Assembly: GCF_014193255.1 (NCBI RefSeq)
Contig: NZ_JACHZB010000010.1
Coordinates: 124,001-188,000, forward strand
DNA length: 64,000 nt
Origin: Rhizobium sp. BK196
GTDB taxonomy: Bacteria > Pseudomonadota > Alphaproteobacteria > Rhizobiales > Rhizobiaceae
Reading direction: 5' to 3'
The position numbers and the translations under genes were made by a program. Below are positions 49,216 to 56,901 of this stretch, one piece after another; the stretch's first letter is position 1; each line of letters begins with the position of its first letter. The notes beneath the pieces are model-generated. The model saw only the letters and a list, made by a program, of their open reading frames with translations, searched no databases and had not been told where the DNA came from.

Positions 49216-49929
49216 ATGGACAAGAGCTTCGGACAAATAGTTAGAGCAGAACGTGAGCGCCGCGGCCTCAGTCAGGTCGAACTTGCGCAGCTCACGAATA
49301 CCACGCAGCAATCGATCGATCGCATTGAGCGTGACGTGGTGGCGCGCTCCAGATCTGCGCCTGAGGTGGCAGCCTTTCTCGAAATCCCGTTCCCCTTCTC
49401 GGGGCAAAGCACCATGCCGGATGCCGTGATCCGCCGAACACTCCCTGACGGCACCATTGACACCCAGATCGTCCAGATTAAAAATCCATCTCCGATCCCG
49501 CGCGAAAATCTCATAGGCCTGCCGGATCTGCCGATTTATTCCGCCGTCCGAGGCGGATCGTGGAGTGATTCAGTAGTCGTGTCCTCAGACCCGATCGATT
49601 ATGTAAAGCGTCCTGAACCTCTCGCCCGAGCCAAGAACGGGTACGGTCTGTATGTGCTAGGTGACTCTATGGTTCCGGCCTTCCGCAATGGAGACTTGGC
49701 GCTGGTGCACCCAAATTTGCCTTACAGCGCAGGGGATGAAGTCATTATCAGCACGCATGACCATCACGGCGAGCACTATGCAATCCTGAAGCAGCTGGTG
49801 CGTGCGACAGCCGACACCTGGCACCTTCGCCAATATAATCCGCCGGATGGGGAGCCGGCAGAATTCTCCCTACCAAGGGAGAAATGGCCGACATGTCATC
49901 TTGTCGTCGGAGCATATCGGAAACGCTGA
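49216..49929 (+). CDS. S24/LexA-family phage repressor
   Basis: 237 residues. N-terminal HTH (about residues 6-40: RAERERRGLSQVELAQLTNT) and a C-terminal S24 peptidase domain with catalytic Ser in VLGDSMVPAFRNGD (Ser151) and Lys in YAILKQLV (Lys192). It maintains lysogeny and should be inactivated by RecA-stimulated self-cleavage. The canonical Ala-Gly cleavage pair is not visible; the expected region reads YSAVRGGSW (about 108-116). No ribosome site is seen and the -10 ends 6 nt before ATG, so it may be leaderless. Read away from the Cro-like gene; its five operators control both early promoters. Confidence 0.88.
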   Translation: MDKSFGQIVRAERERRGLSQVELAQLTNTTQQSIDRIERDVVARSRSAPEVAAFLEIPFPFSGQSTMPDAVIRRTLPDGTIDTQIVQIKNPSPIPRENLIGLPDLPIYSAVRGGSWSDSVVVSSDPIDYVKRPEPLARAKNGYGLYVLGDSMVPAFRNGDLALVHPNLPYSAGDEVIISTHDHHGEHYAILKQLVRATADTWHLRQYNPPDGEPAEFSLPREKWPTCHLVVGAYRKR

Positions 49930-50303
49930 TCGCAACCGCCTTGATATTGCTCTCTGTGGCGCAGCCGGGGCGATCAGAAGAGGTTGACTCGAAAGTTAAG
50001 GATGCGGTGAAGTGCATCCGCATGGCTATCCTATCGGTTGCAGATCAAGAGAGCGAGACAGCCGACACAATCGCCTCATATTCCCTAGAGACCTGCCATA
50101 AGTATGTCGATGAAGCTGGGAAGCGCTTCCATCAGATCCTGATACGAAAGGGCAACGACCTGTCAGAAGCCGAGCATAGGCTTCAACTCAAGGACCTCAT
50201 GCTTCGTGATGCGAAGCGTTATGTTATTGAGGCTCGTGCCGTCGCCAAAAAACTCGGTCCAGACGGTTTCAAATTACTCGCTATGGAATTGAGCGGCAAA
50301 TAA
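49884..50303 (+). CDS. Secreted protein co-transcribed with the repressor (lysogenic conversion candidate)
   Basis: 139 residues. N-terminal signal peptide (LIATALILLSVAQPGRSEE; cleavage near GRS|EE), then a helical mature part (DAVKCIRMAILSVADQESET, DLMLRDAKRYVIEARAVAKK) with two Cys. Overlaps the 3' end of the repressor gene by 46 bp and lies before the next repressible promoter, so it is probably made in the lysogen. Ribosome site AGGGAGA precedes ATG 49884. No family recognised. Confidence 0.65.
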   Translation: MADMSSCRRSISETLIATALILLSVAQPGRSEEVDSKVKDAVKCIRMAILSVADQESETADTIASYSLETCHKYVDEAGKRFHQILIRKGNDLSEAEHRLQLKDLMLRDAKRYVIEARAVAKKLGPDGFKLLAMELSGK

Positions 50304-50316
50304 CTCACATTCGAGT
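50303..50316. promoter_or_regulatory. Repressor operator D (ACTCACATTCGAGT)
   Basis: Same right half-site (TCGAGT) as the others; directly upstream of the -35 of the rightward early promoter. Confidence 0.6.
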
Positions 50317-50345
50317 TGACATTGGCACTCGAAATCGAGTAGCGT
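50316..50345 (+). promoter_or_regulatory. Rightward early promoter
   Basis: TTGACA (50316-50321), 18-nt spacer, weak TAGCGT (50340-50345). Operator E fills the spacer. Drives the recombination/integrase operon starting at 50368. Confidence 0.55.
50327..50340. promoter_or_regulatory. Repressor operator E (ACTCGAAATCGAGT)
   Basis: Consensus site with 5-bp arms ACTCG/CGAGT; sits in the spacer of the rightward early promoter. Confidence 0.75.
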
Positions 50346-50367
50346 TCTCCCATCAAAGGAGAGCGCC

Positions 50368-50661
50368 ATGTTTTCTATCGCCTCACATGAAACCTCAAGT
50401 CAGCCGGCAGACGATCTCTATCTCTGGACCGATGAGGGCTATGACCACCTTCACGGCCATTCCAATGCTTTCGAGCATGTCCTTCCCACCATTCTGATTG
50501 ACGATCGTCGCACCCCTGATGAGCTTTTGGAAGCGATCGCCGCGCGCGGTGCGCTTTTGGTCGCGATTGCGGCTGTTGTCGTCGCCGGCCTGATCGGTCT
50601 GGCGGGTTCCGTAGGTCTGGAGCGCACCGAACGCGCCACAGAGATCGCGGCGAGGATCTGA
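50368..50661 (+). CDS. Small phage membrane protein
   Basis: 97 residues. A hydrophilic N-terminal half is followed by one C-terminal transmembrane helix (GALLVAIAAVVVAGLIGLAG) and a short charged tail. Strong AAAGGAGAG ribosome site. It is the first gene under the rightward early promoter with operators D/E, so it is off in the lysogen. Function unknown. Confidence 0.65.
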   Translation: MFSIASHETSSQPADDLYLWTDEGYDHLHGHSNAFEHVLPTILIDDRRTPDELLEAIAARGALLVAIAAVVVAGLIGLAGSVGLERTERATEIAARI

Positions 50662-50664
50662 CCG

Positions 50665-50904
50665 ATGGTCAAGATGATCAAGCCCAGCACGATCAGCTTC
50701 CGAGCCGTCGTTACGGAGCAGGAAATCCGCGACCGCATGGCGCTGGAAGTGCTCGAACAGATCGGCGGCGTCGATGCCGACGGCAAGCCCCTCCCAGGTA
50801 TCCACGTCAATGTCAAACGCGGCGATGGTCGCGCTGGCGGCTACACAATCGACATCAGCGGCCCAGCGCCGGCCCGCATCTATCTCCCAAAAGGTGAAGC
50901 ATGA
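50665..50904 (+). CDS. Small phage protein
   Basis: 79 residues. MVKMIKPSTISFRAVVTEQE, IRDRMALEVLEQIGGVDADG and a C-terminal beta part (RAGGYTIDISGPAPARIYLP). The EIRDRMALEVL..IGGVDADGKP.PGI pattern recurs in small phage DNA-associated proteins; function unknown. Coupled to the next gene (ATGA). Confidence 0.6.
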   Translation: MVKMIKPSTISFRAVVTEQEIRDRMALEVLEQIGGVDADGKPLPGIHVNVKRGDGRAGGYTIDISGPAPARIYLPKGEA

Positions 50905-51365
50905 TCCGCACCAAGATCACCCGCAAATTCATTAATCCGCGCGAATGCCTGCTCATCCGTACCGGTCACACTCTGACCGGCGGCAGCTATTTCATGGAAA
51001 CCGACGTGCTGCCGAAGTGCTTCGACACGGCGGCCGACGCGATCCGTGGCAACGACGACTTCATTCAGGCCGTGCGCTTCGACATGGAGACGCTGACCGG
51101 CGAGGACGTTACCGAGGACTGCGCCGAGGCATGGCTGTCGGACTGGACCGGCACGCCCGACGAAAGTGTTCCCGAGTTCGTAAAGCACTCGGATGCCTTC
51201 GAGCGCTACTGCCAGGCCTTCAACGACAAGCAACCGGACCCGGACCAGCAGCGGCAGGAATGGCTCGATGACGAATATCGTTACGAGCACCTGAACCGGC
51301 AGGTTCCCGTGTTTCGTCAGCGTCGTGGCTTGCCGCCATTGCTGCGCGGCTCAGATCTTCTTTGA
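50901..51365 (+). CDS. Phage protein of unknown function
   Basis: 154 residues, acidic, begins MIRTKITRKFINPRECLLIR and has RFDMETLTGEDVTEDCAEAW and FERYCQAFNDKQPDPDQQRQ. No family recognised. Coupled by ATGA to the gene before. Confidence 0.6.
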   Translation: MIRTKITRKFINPRECLLIRTGHTLTGGSYFMETDVLPKCFDTAADAIRGNDDFIQAVRFDMETLTGEDVTEDCAEAWLSDWTGTPDESVPEFVKHSDAFERYCQAFNDKQPDPDQQRQEWLDDEYRYEHLNRQVPVFRQRRGLPPLLRGSDLL

Positions 51366-51373
51366 GGCGTCAA

Positions 51374-51574
51374 ATGATCGACGCTAGAACCCTCCGCAAC
51401 GTCATCGCCGTGATGCGAAATATCGACCGGGACCAGATCGAAACCGAAGTTGGCCGGATCACTGACGTGTTCTGGAATGAATTTCAGGCCAACCCGTACC
51501 GCTCATTTCTGCGCATGAATGACCACGGTCAGGCAGGGATTGCGCGGGTTGTGTCCGCGAGGATGCCAGAATGA
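51374..51574 (+). CDS. Small phage protein (66 aa)
   Basis: 66 residues, MIDARTLRNVIAVMRNIDRD and DVFWNEFQANPYRSFLRMND. Starts at ATG 51374 with GAGG upstream; the TTG at 51362 is less likely. Coupled to the nuclease gene (ATGA). Confidence 0.55.
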   Translation: MIDARTLRNVIAVMRNIDRDQIETEVGRITDVFWNEFQANPYRSFLRMNDHGQAGIARVVSARMPE

Positions 51575-52587
51575 ACATCATCACCGCCGAGACCGCGACC
51601 GAGCAGGGCCTCTACCGCATGACCGAGAAGGCGTACCATGCCGATCCGTGCCCGACGCCCAGCCTCAGCCGATCGATCGCTGAAAAGCTCATTCTGGAAT
51701 CGCCGCTTCATGCCCGCGCAGCTCATCCGAAGATGACGAAGCAGGAAGAGGCCGAGGAAAAGAACGACCGCAAGCGCGAGATCGGATCTGCCGGCCATGC
51801 CATGCTGTTGCAGCAGTCGACCGAGATTGCCGTGATCGACCACGACGATTTCAAGACCAAGGTGGCAAAGGACGAACGCACGAAAGCGCAGAAGCGCGGC
51901 GCAATCCCGCTCCTGACAGCAGACTACGAGCAGACCGTGGCGATGGTCGAGAAGGCACGCGCCACGCTTGCACAGCACGATCACCCGGCTATCCGCGCTC
52001 TGGCATCCCCGGACGCCGAGGCCGTGCGCATGAACGAAGTGACCGCCGTCTGGAAAGACCGGTGCGGCGATCTGTGGGCACGAGCTCGCATGGACCGGAT
52101 CAGCATTACCGGCGATCGGCTGACGATCATCGATTACAAGACCACGGAATTGAGCGTAGAACCTGATGCCGTCGCCCGCGCTATCTACAACAACAACTAT
52201 CATTTTCAGGATGCGTTCTATCGCCGGGCCGTCCGCGCACTCTTCCCCGAGATCGACCGGCACGAACTGAAGCTGGATTTCCTATTCATCCTGCAGGAGC
52301 AGGAACCGCCGTTCGAGATCACCGTGGCGCGCGTCGATGCTGCCGGCCGCGTGATCGGCGAAAAGATGGTGTCCGACGCTTTCCTGCTCTGGCGCAAGTG
52401 CATGTCCGAAAACTGGTGGCCCGGCTATCCCGGCGGCATCGTTGAGGCGGAAATGCCAGCCTACATCGATACGCGTTGGACCGCCCGCGAGCTTGAGCAC
52501 CCTTACTTGCAGAAGCTCGGCCATGACCCGATGCCGGTCTACGAAGCCCAGCCCTACAAACCCCGCCAGATCATGGAGCCGAACTGA
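51571..52587 (+). CDS. PD-(D/E)XK exonuclease, RecE/YqaJ-type
   Basis: 338 residues. HADPCPTPSLSRSIAEKLIL near the N-terminus, IGSAGHAMLLQ (conserved His), and the catalytic core ARARMDRISITGDRLTIIDY-KTT (Asp...D-x-K) of PD-(D/E)XK exonucleases, followed by NYHFQDAFYRRAV. It resembles the C-terminal nuclease of RecE (exonuclease VIII). It would resect phage DNA to ssDNA for a recombinase; the RecA-like ATPase two genes downstream is its likely partner. Confidence 0.8.
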   Translation: MNIITAETATEQGLYRMTEKAYHADPCPTPSLSRSIAEKLILESPLHARAAHPKMTKQEEAEEKNDRKREIGSAGHAMLLQQSTEIAVIDHDDFKTKVAKDERTKAQKRGAIPLLTADYEQTVAMVEKARATLAQHDHPAIRALASPDAEAVRMNEVTAVWKDRCGDLWARARMDRISITGDRLTIIDYKTTELSVEPDAVARAIYNNNYHFQDAFYRRAVRALFPEIDRHELKLDFLFILQEQEPPFEITVARVDAAGRVIGEKMVSDAFLLWRKCMSENWWPGYPGGIVEAEMPAYIDTRWTARELEHPYLQKLGHDPMPVYEAQPYKPRQIMEPN

Positions 52588-53165
52588 TGGAACTCAACCA
52601 GGAACGTATTGAGGCGGCAATCGTCGCCGAAGTGGCCGACAAGATCATCGGCGAAGAAGAGCTTTTTAGCCGAGTCCGCACCGCTGTCGATGCCCGCATC
52701 GCGCAGCTCTTCAAGGATCAGGCAGATGCCCAGATTCGATCTGCTATCGATGCTGCCATCCAGAGCGGCTTTGACCGCGAATATACCCGCGTCAATTCGT
52801 GGGGTGAGCGAGAGGGCAAGCCGACCACGATCCGCAAGGAACTGGAAAAGGTCATCGGCAACTACTGGAACGAGAAGGTTGGGAAGGACGGGAAGCCATC
52901 CTCCTATGCCTCTGATCGAGACATAACCCGCGCCGAGTGGATTATGGCGAAAATGGTAGCTGCCGACTTCAATGCTGAAATGCAGCAGCATGTTGTCAAT
53001 GTCGGAGGCGCCCTCAAGGATCAGCTTCGCGCATCGTTGCACGGGACGGTCAACGAGCTCCTGTCTGGCATCTTCCGGGTGAATAGCCATGGAGATCAGG
53101 AAATCAAAAAATCGGATGGCCGCACCGGCTATGTCGGCAATCTTCCTACCGGTGGCGCAGCATGA
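52587..53165 (+). CDS. Phage protein of the recombination module, unknown
   Basis: 192 residues, helical, with IAQLFKDQADAQIRSAIDAA, DREYTRVNSWGEREGKPTTI and SDRDITRAEWIMAKMVAADF. Lies between exonuclease and RecA-like ATPase with TGATG/ATGA overlaps, so it may be a partner or inhibitor; no family recognised. Confidence 0.6.
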   Translation: MELNQERIEAAIVAEVADKIIGEEELFSRVRTAVDARIAQLFKDQADAQIRSAIDAAIQSGFDREYTRVNSWGEREGKPTTIRKELEKVIGNYWNEKVGKDGKPSSYASDRDITRAEWIMAKMVAADFNAEMQQHVVNVGGALKDQLRASLHGTVNELLSGIFRVNSHGDQEIKKSDGRTGYVGNLPTGGAA

Positions 53166-54304
53166 CCGCGACCTTCACTGATGGCGTGCGCGACGACACG
53201 TCTTTGATCATCGGCATTGCCGGGCCTTCCGGATCTGGCAAGACCGTCAGCGCGCTCCTTCTCGCGCTCGGTTTGGCTGGTGATGAGCCGATCGCCTTCA
53301 TCGACACCGAGGGCGGCCGGGCGCGGCACTATTTTCCGACACCATCCGACACCCGCCCGCAGTCCGAGCTTCTGAAGGAATTCCTGTTCCGGGTGAAGTA
53401 CATGGACATGCGCCCGCCCTTCACGCCGAAAGCGATCTGGGATGCGATCAACCAGGCGGTCGATAAGGTTGGCGCCCGCGTCGTCGTCATCGACTCCGCT
53501 TCGGATGAATGGGAGGGCGTGGGCGGCCTGCATGACATGCATGTTGCCGAGATGGCCCGACTGGCGAAGAAGCCATATGACAGCCTTCAGGATTGGGAGC
53601 TGCACAAATTCAACTTCCCAGCATGGGCGGTTCCGAAGGCCGAGCATAAGACGCACCTGATGAAGAACCTGCGGCAGGTTCGCGCCCACGTCGTCTTCTG
53701 CTTCCGCGCCCGCGAGGTAACGAAGCCGGTCGAAATCACCGACGACAATGGCCGCAAGCGCACCACAGTGCAGAATGTCGGCTGGCAACCGATTTGTGAG
53801 CAGAACATGCTCTATGATCTGACCATCAGCTTCATGGTCACTCCCGATGCAAAGGGCGTGCCGCTGATGCAGAACGGTCAGTTCTACGGAAAGCTCAACC
53901 CGCCCTATTCGCAGTTCTTCCAGCCTGGCAAGCAGGTTTCTATGGAGACCGGCGAGCGACTCCGCGCATGGGCACGCGGCGAATCCACCAGTTCCCAGCC
54001 TGTTACCCCCCGTTCCCCGCGGCAGGCTGAGAAGGAGACCGGCTCCGATACGCCTCCCAAGCCGGAGTCGGTCTCCGATAATGACAGCCAGGCGCTCCTG
54101 CGCGAGTATCACAACAAGCTCGCAGCCGAGATCGACCCCGCCGACCTGAAAGCCGCCCACGAGCTTTTCAAGCCCCGGCTGACCGATAACACCACCGAGA
54201 CCGCGAAACGCATCCTGCGGGCGCACAACGACCGCCTGAAGGGCGTGGTGGATGCCGATGCGACCAACACGTATGTCGATGGGCTGATTGAGGATCTGGC
54301 GTGA
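53162..54304 (+). CDS. RecA-like P-loop ATPase, Sak4-type recombinase
   Basis: 380 residues. Walker A GIAGPSGSGKTVSALLLALG (about residues 17-36), an IDTEGGRARHY motif following strand 2, and a Walker B-like VVVIDSASDEWEG. The order and length match the RecA-core Sak4 family of phage single-strand annealing/recombination proteins. The C-terminal third is a variable linker (SQPVTPRSPRQAEKETGSDT) and helical tail. Together with the upstream exonuclease it forms a recombination unit. Confidence 0.75.
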   Translation: MTATFTDGVRDDTSLIIGIAGPSGSGKTVSALLLALGLAGDEPIAFIDTEGGRARHYFPTPSDTRPQSELLKEFLFRVKYMDMRPPFTPKAIWDAINQAVDKVGARVVVIDSASDEWEGVGGLHDMHVAEMARLAKKPYDSLQDWELHKFNFPAWAVPKAEHKTHLMKNLRQVRAHVVFCFRAREVTKPVEITDDNGRKRTTVQNVGWQPICEQNMLYDLTISFMVTPDAKGVPLMQNGQFYGKLNPPYSQFFQPGKQVSMETGERLRAWARGESTSSQPVTPRSPRQAEKETGSDTPPKPESVSDNDSQALLREYHNKLAAEIDPADLKAAHELFKPRLTDNTTETAKRILRAHNDRLKGVVDADATNTYVDGLIEDLA

Positions 54305-55188
54305 TGGCCGAAAACAGTGGAATTTCGTGGACACGCCACACTTGGAATCCGTGGATGGGCTGCACCAAAGTCAGCCCTGCATGCGATGGTTGCTATGCTG
54401 AAGCCCTCATGGACAAGCGCTATGGAAAGGTGCAGTGGGGCAATGCTCCTCGTGTTCGTACCGGCGCCCACACATGGAACGATCCATTCCGCTGGCAGCG
54501 ACAGGCTGAAAGGGATGGCGACCGCCCATTCGTCTTCTGCGCCAGCCTCGCCGACATCTTCGACAACCAAGTTGATCCGCAGTGGCGTTCCGACGCGTTC
54601 GAGGTCATGCGCAAGACGCCGCGCCTCGTCTACCTGCTGCTGACGAAGCGACCGCAGAACATCATCAAGCTAGCGTCAGCCGCCGGTGGCTTGCCGAGCA
54701 ATGCCGCGATCGGAACGACGATCGAGGATCAAAAGCGGGCCGATATCAACGTTCCCGCCCTTATCGCGGCGAAACATATCGTCAGGCCTGAGTTTGCATT
54801 CGTGTCTTGTGAGCCACTTCTTGGGCCGATCAATCTCCGCGAAATGATCCTTGATATCGAATGGGTGATCACCGGAGGTGAGACAGACCAAGGTGGCCAT
54901 TTGGCTCGCCCTACGCATCCAGAATGGTTTCACGACCTTCGACGGCAGTGTGTCGTTTCAGGGGCAGCATTCCACCATAAGCAAAATGGCGAATGGATGC
55001 CGTGGCGTCCGCTGGATGGAAACCCTGGGAACAAGCCGATACAGCACGTCATGGCCGACGGGAGCGAATACTATCCAGGCAATTACGGCTCATCGCTTCA
55101 GTCCATGATCAAAGTCGGCAAGAAGGTCTCCGGTCGCGAGTTGCGAGGCGTGACTTATGATGCGTTCCCGAAGGTGGCGCCGTTATGA
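54304..55188 (+). CDS. DUF5131 family protein (phage Gp37/Gp68-like)
   Basis: 294 residues. Starts MAENSGISWTRHTWNPWMGC, followed by TKVSPACDGCYAEALMDKRY, giving the Cys cluster of this radical-SAM-like family (CxxVSxGCxxCYAE). The LLTKRPQNI, EPLLGP(I) and WVITGGE motifs also match DUF5131. The reaction is unknown; members occur in phages and rhizobial plasmids. ATG 54304 overlaps the previous stop. Confidence 0.85.
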   Translation: MAENSGISWTRHTWNPWMGCTKVSPACDGCYAEALMDKRYGKVQWGNAPRVRTGAHTWNDPFRWQRQAERDGDRPFVFCASLADIFDNQVDPQWRSDAFEVMRKTPRLVYLLLTKRPQNIIKLASAAGGLPSNAAIGTTIEDQKRADINVPALIAAKHIVRPEFAFVSCEPLLGPINLREMILDIEWVITGGETDQGGHLARPTHPEWFHDLRRQCVVSGAAFHHKQNGEWMPWRPLDGNPGNKPIQHVMADGSEYYPGNYGSSLQSMIKVGKKVSGRELRGVTYDAFPKVAPL

Positions 55189-55445
55189 CCAAGGCCAGCT
55201 CACTCTTCCTTACCGAGGGCGAGCTTGCCGACCGTATGGGCATCAAGCTCGATATCCTGAAGACAGCATTGCCGGCACTCGCCCAGGCTGGTTTCCCGCA
55301 GCCAGATCCGCTTTTCGGCGGCCGAAGGTATTGGCCGGCCTGCGAGGCGTTCCTTGACCGTCGATATGGACTCTCGTCATCATCCGGTCAGGGCAATCCC
55401 GCCCTTGATGAGGAAGAACCATGGAAACGGAAAAAATCGGCCTGA
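55185..55445 (+). CDS. Small winged-helix/excisionase-like protein
   Basis: 86 residues. FLTEGELADRMGIKLDILKT is followed by GFPQPDPLFGGRRYWPACEA, the layout of helper proteins that bend DNA or help integrase (Xis/AlpA-like). Overlaps the integrase start by 25 bp, consistent with a directionality factor; not proven. Confidence 0.65.
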   Translation: MTKASSLFLTEGELADRMGIKLDILKTALPALAQAGFPQPDPLFGGRRYWPACEAFLDRRYGLSSSSGQGNPALDEEEPWKRKKSA

Positions 55446-56698
55446 AGCGGCGGCCGAGGCAGGACGGCACCACCGCCTATTATTGGGTGGCATCGGCGGT
55501 CTCGCGCAACACTGAAGGCTATCCGATCAAGACCGTGCGCGTGCATGGCAACACCATGGATGAGATCGCGGCAAGGTGCCGCGTGCTCACGTCAGAGCTT
55601 AAGCAATGGCTTGCAGAGAAGGGGCAGGGGCCAAAGGTGCAGTTCGACGGCACCTTGCGCTCGCTCATCCGCATGTATCGCACGACAAAGGGCTCTGGCT
55701 ATCTCACGGTGAAGAGCAACACCCGCGAGATGTATGATTTCAGCCTCGACATTCTGGAGAAAGAATGCGGGATGCGTAGGCTTGAGAAGGTGACAGGTCT
55801 CGATATCAGGGGTTGGTACGAGCATTTCAGCGAGCCGGCAGAGGATACCGAGAAGCAGGCCGAGCGCCGAGCGGAAGCCTTGAAGCAGGGCATCACTTTG
55901 CCGCCGAACCCAGAGCGGCCACGCCGAGCTTATCAATGCATGCAGCTCCTGCGGATCGTCGTCAGCTTCGGAGTCGTCGCCAATATCACCGAATGCTTCC
56001 GGTTGAAGGCGGTTCTGGAATCGATGACGTTCCACGTCCCACGCGGGCGCACCGAGCAGATCACCTTCGAGCAGGCAGAGGCCATCTGCAACAAGGCGAT
56101 CGAGAAGGGGCTGCATTCCATTGCGCTCGCCCAGGCTCTTCAGTTCGAGCTCACCCTGCGGCAGATCGATGTTATCGGACGCTGGGAGAAGGTGGACGAT
56201 CACCGGGACGGCGGCATTATGGATCGCGGCCAGCGCTGGCGTGACGGTCTGCTCTGGTCGCATCTCGATAGCAATGGCATCCTCAAGAAGCCGACCAGCA
56301 AGGTTGATGATGTGACGGCCGAGCATGACACGATGCAATATCCGTTCCTTCGGAAGATCATCGACATGGTGCCATCCGAGAAGCGTTTCGGCCCGATGAT
56401 CAAATCAGAGAAGACCGGCCTGCCATATCGCCAGCGATACTTCTCCGATGTCTGGCGTGAAATAGCGGATGATGCAGGCGTGCCGAAGACGGTATGGAAC
56501 CGTGACAGCCGAGCCGGCGGCATCACCGAAGGCTCAGATGCAGGGGCGGATCTCGAACATCTGAGGCATCACGCCAATCACAAAAACGCGGCGACCACGC
56601 AGCGCTATAACCGCAAGACGCTGGAGAAAACCCAGAAGGTCGCACAGTTGCGTGTCGCTCACAGAGGCACCGGGAACGCACCGGAAACAGACGTGTAG
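55421..56698 (+). CDS. int: Phage tyrosine integrase
   Basis: 425 residues. An N-terminal arm-binding/SAM-like region (about 1-200) and C-terminal catalytic domain with Arg in LTLRQIDVIG, box II RDSRAGGITEGSD, HHANHKNAATTQRYNRKTLE (Tyr nucleophile in TQRYNR). The first His of the usual HxxR box is replaced (RDSR), a variant I believe occurs in related rhizobial phages. GAGGAAG precedes ATG 55421. Stop lies 55 bp from attR, the usual integrase position beside the target tRNA. Confidence 0.9.
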   Translation: METEKIGLKRRPRQDGTTAYYWVASAVSRNTEGYPIKTVRVHGNTMDEIAARCRVLTSELKQWLAEKGQGPKVQFDGTLRSLIRMYRTTKGSGYLTVKSNTREMYDFSLDILEKECGMRRLEKVTGLDIRGWYEHFSEPAEDTEKQAERRAEALKQGITLPPNPERPRRAYQCMQLLRIVVSFGVVANITECFRLKAVLESMTFHVPRGRTEQITFEQAEAICNKAIEKGLHSIALAQALQFELTLRQIDVIGRWEKVDDHRDGGIMDRGQRWRDGLLWSHLDSNGILKKPTSKVDDVTAEHDTMQYPFLRKIIDMVPSEKRFGPMIKSEKTGLPYRQRYFSDVWREIADDAGVPKTVWNRDSRAGGITEGSDAGADLEHLRHHANHKNAATTQRYNRKTLEKTQKVAQLRVAHRGTGNAPETDV

Positions 56699-56752
56699 GA
56701 ACGCTGTTGGAATGCGTAGGAACGTCAGGATAGACTATCAGATTGATTTCAT

Positions 56753-56798
56753 TGGTGATCCCGGCGCGATTCGAACGCGCGACCCCCAGATTAGGAAT
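56753..56798. repeat. attR (46-bp core within tRNA-Arg)
   Basis: Identical to 13280-13325. The core spans the 3' half of the tRNA including the CCA end; the phage attP copy restores the gene after insertion. Confidence 0.95.
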
Positions 56799-56829
56799 CT
56801 GGTGCTCTATCCTGCTGAGCTACGGGACC
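56753..56829 (-). tRNA. tRNA-Arg (anticodon CCT)
   Basis: 77 nt including the encoded CCA. Acceptor stem GGTCCCG/CGGGATC, D-arm GTAGCTCAGCAGGATAGAGC, anticodon loop TTCCTAA in stem CCAGA/TCTGG, T-loop GTTCGAATC. Reads Arg codon AGG. It is the prophage integration target. Confidence 0.95.
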
Positions 56830-56846
56830 ACTTGGATGCCATGCAT

Positions 56847-56877
56847 ACAAAAGGCTTGGCGTTAAGCCAAGCCCTTT
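56847..56877 (-). terminator. Terminator of the M20 amidohydrolase gene
   Basis: GGCTTGGC / GCCAAGCC stem with a 5-nt loop, followed on the minus strand by TTTTG. Lies between the stop at 56902 and the tRNA. Confidence 0.75.
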
Positions 56878-56901
56878 CAGTATATCCAATGTCGTTTCGC
56901 T

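Larger units (their letters stand above)
13280..56798. mobile_element. Temperate podovirus prophage inserted in tRNA-Arg(CCT)
   Basis: 43.5 kb bounded by a 46-bp perfect direct repeat and containing a full set of modules: integrase, S24 repressor and Cro-like gene, recombination, replication/regulation, terminases, portal, scaffold, capsid, tail-tube proteins, internal virion proteins, tail fibre, tailspike, endolysin and spanins. The short-tail gene set (tail tubular A/B types, large internal virion proteins, lytic transglycosylase) points to a T7-like virion architecture, while the control region is lambda-like. No single-subunit RNA polymerase gene is visible. All essential modules appear intact, so the prophage may be inducible. 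Confidence 0.95.

Noticed and set aside
49405..49413. caaagcacc in the repressor gene as another late element
   Set aside because: Eight of nine bases, inside coding sequence and not upstream of a leftward start at similar distance.
51183..51191. taaagcact in a rightward gene as another late element
   Set aside because: Matches eight of nine bases, lies within coding sequence of the rightward operon and is not upstream of a leftward gene.
13280..56798. Diversity-generating retroelement or phage RNA polymerase, as in some podoviruses
   Set aside because: No reverse transcriptase, template/variable repeat pair, or single-subunit RNA polymerase motif was seen in any frame.
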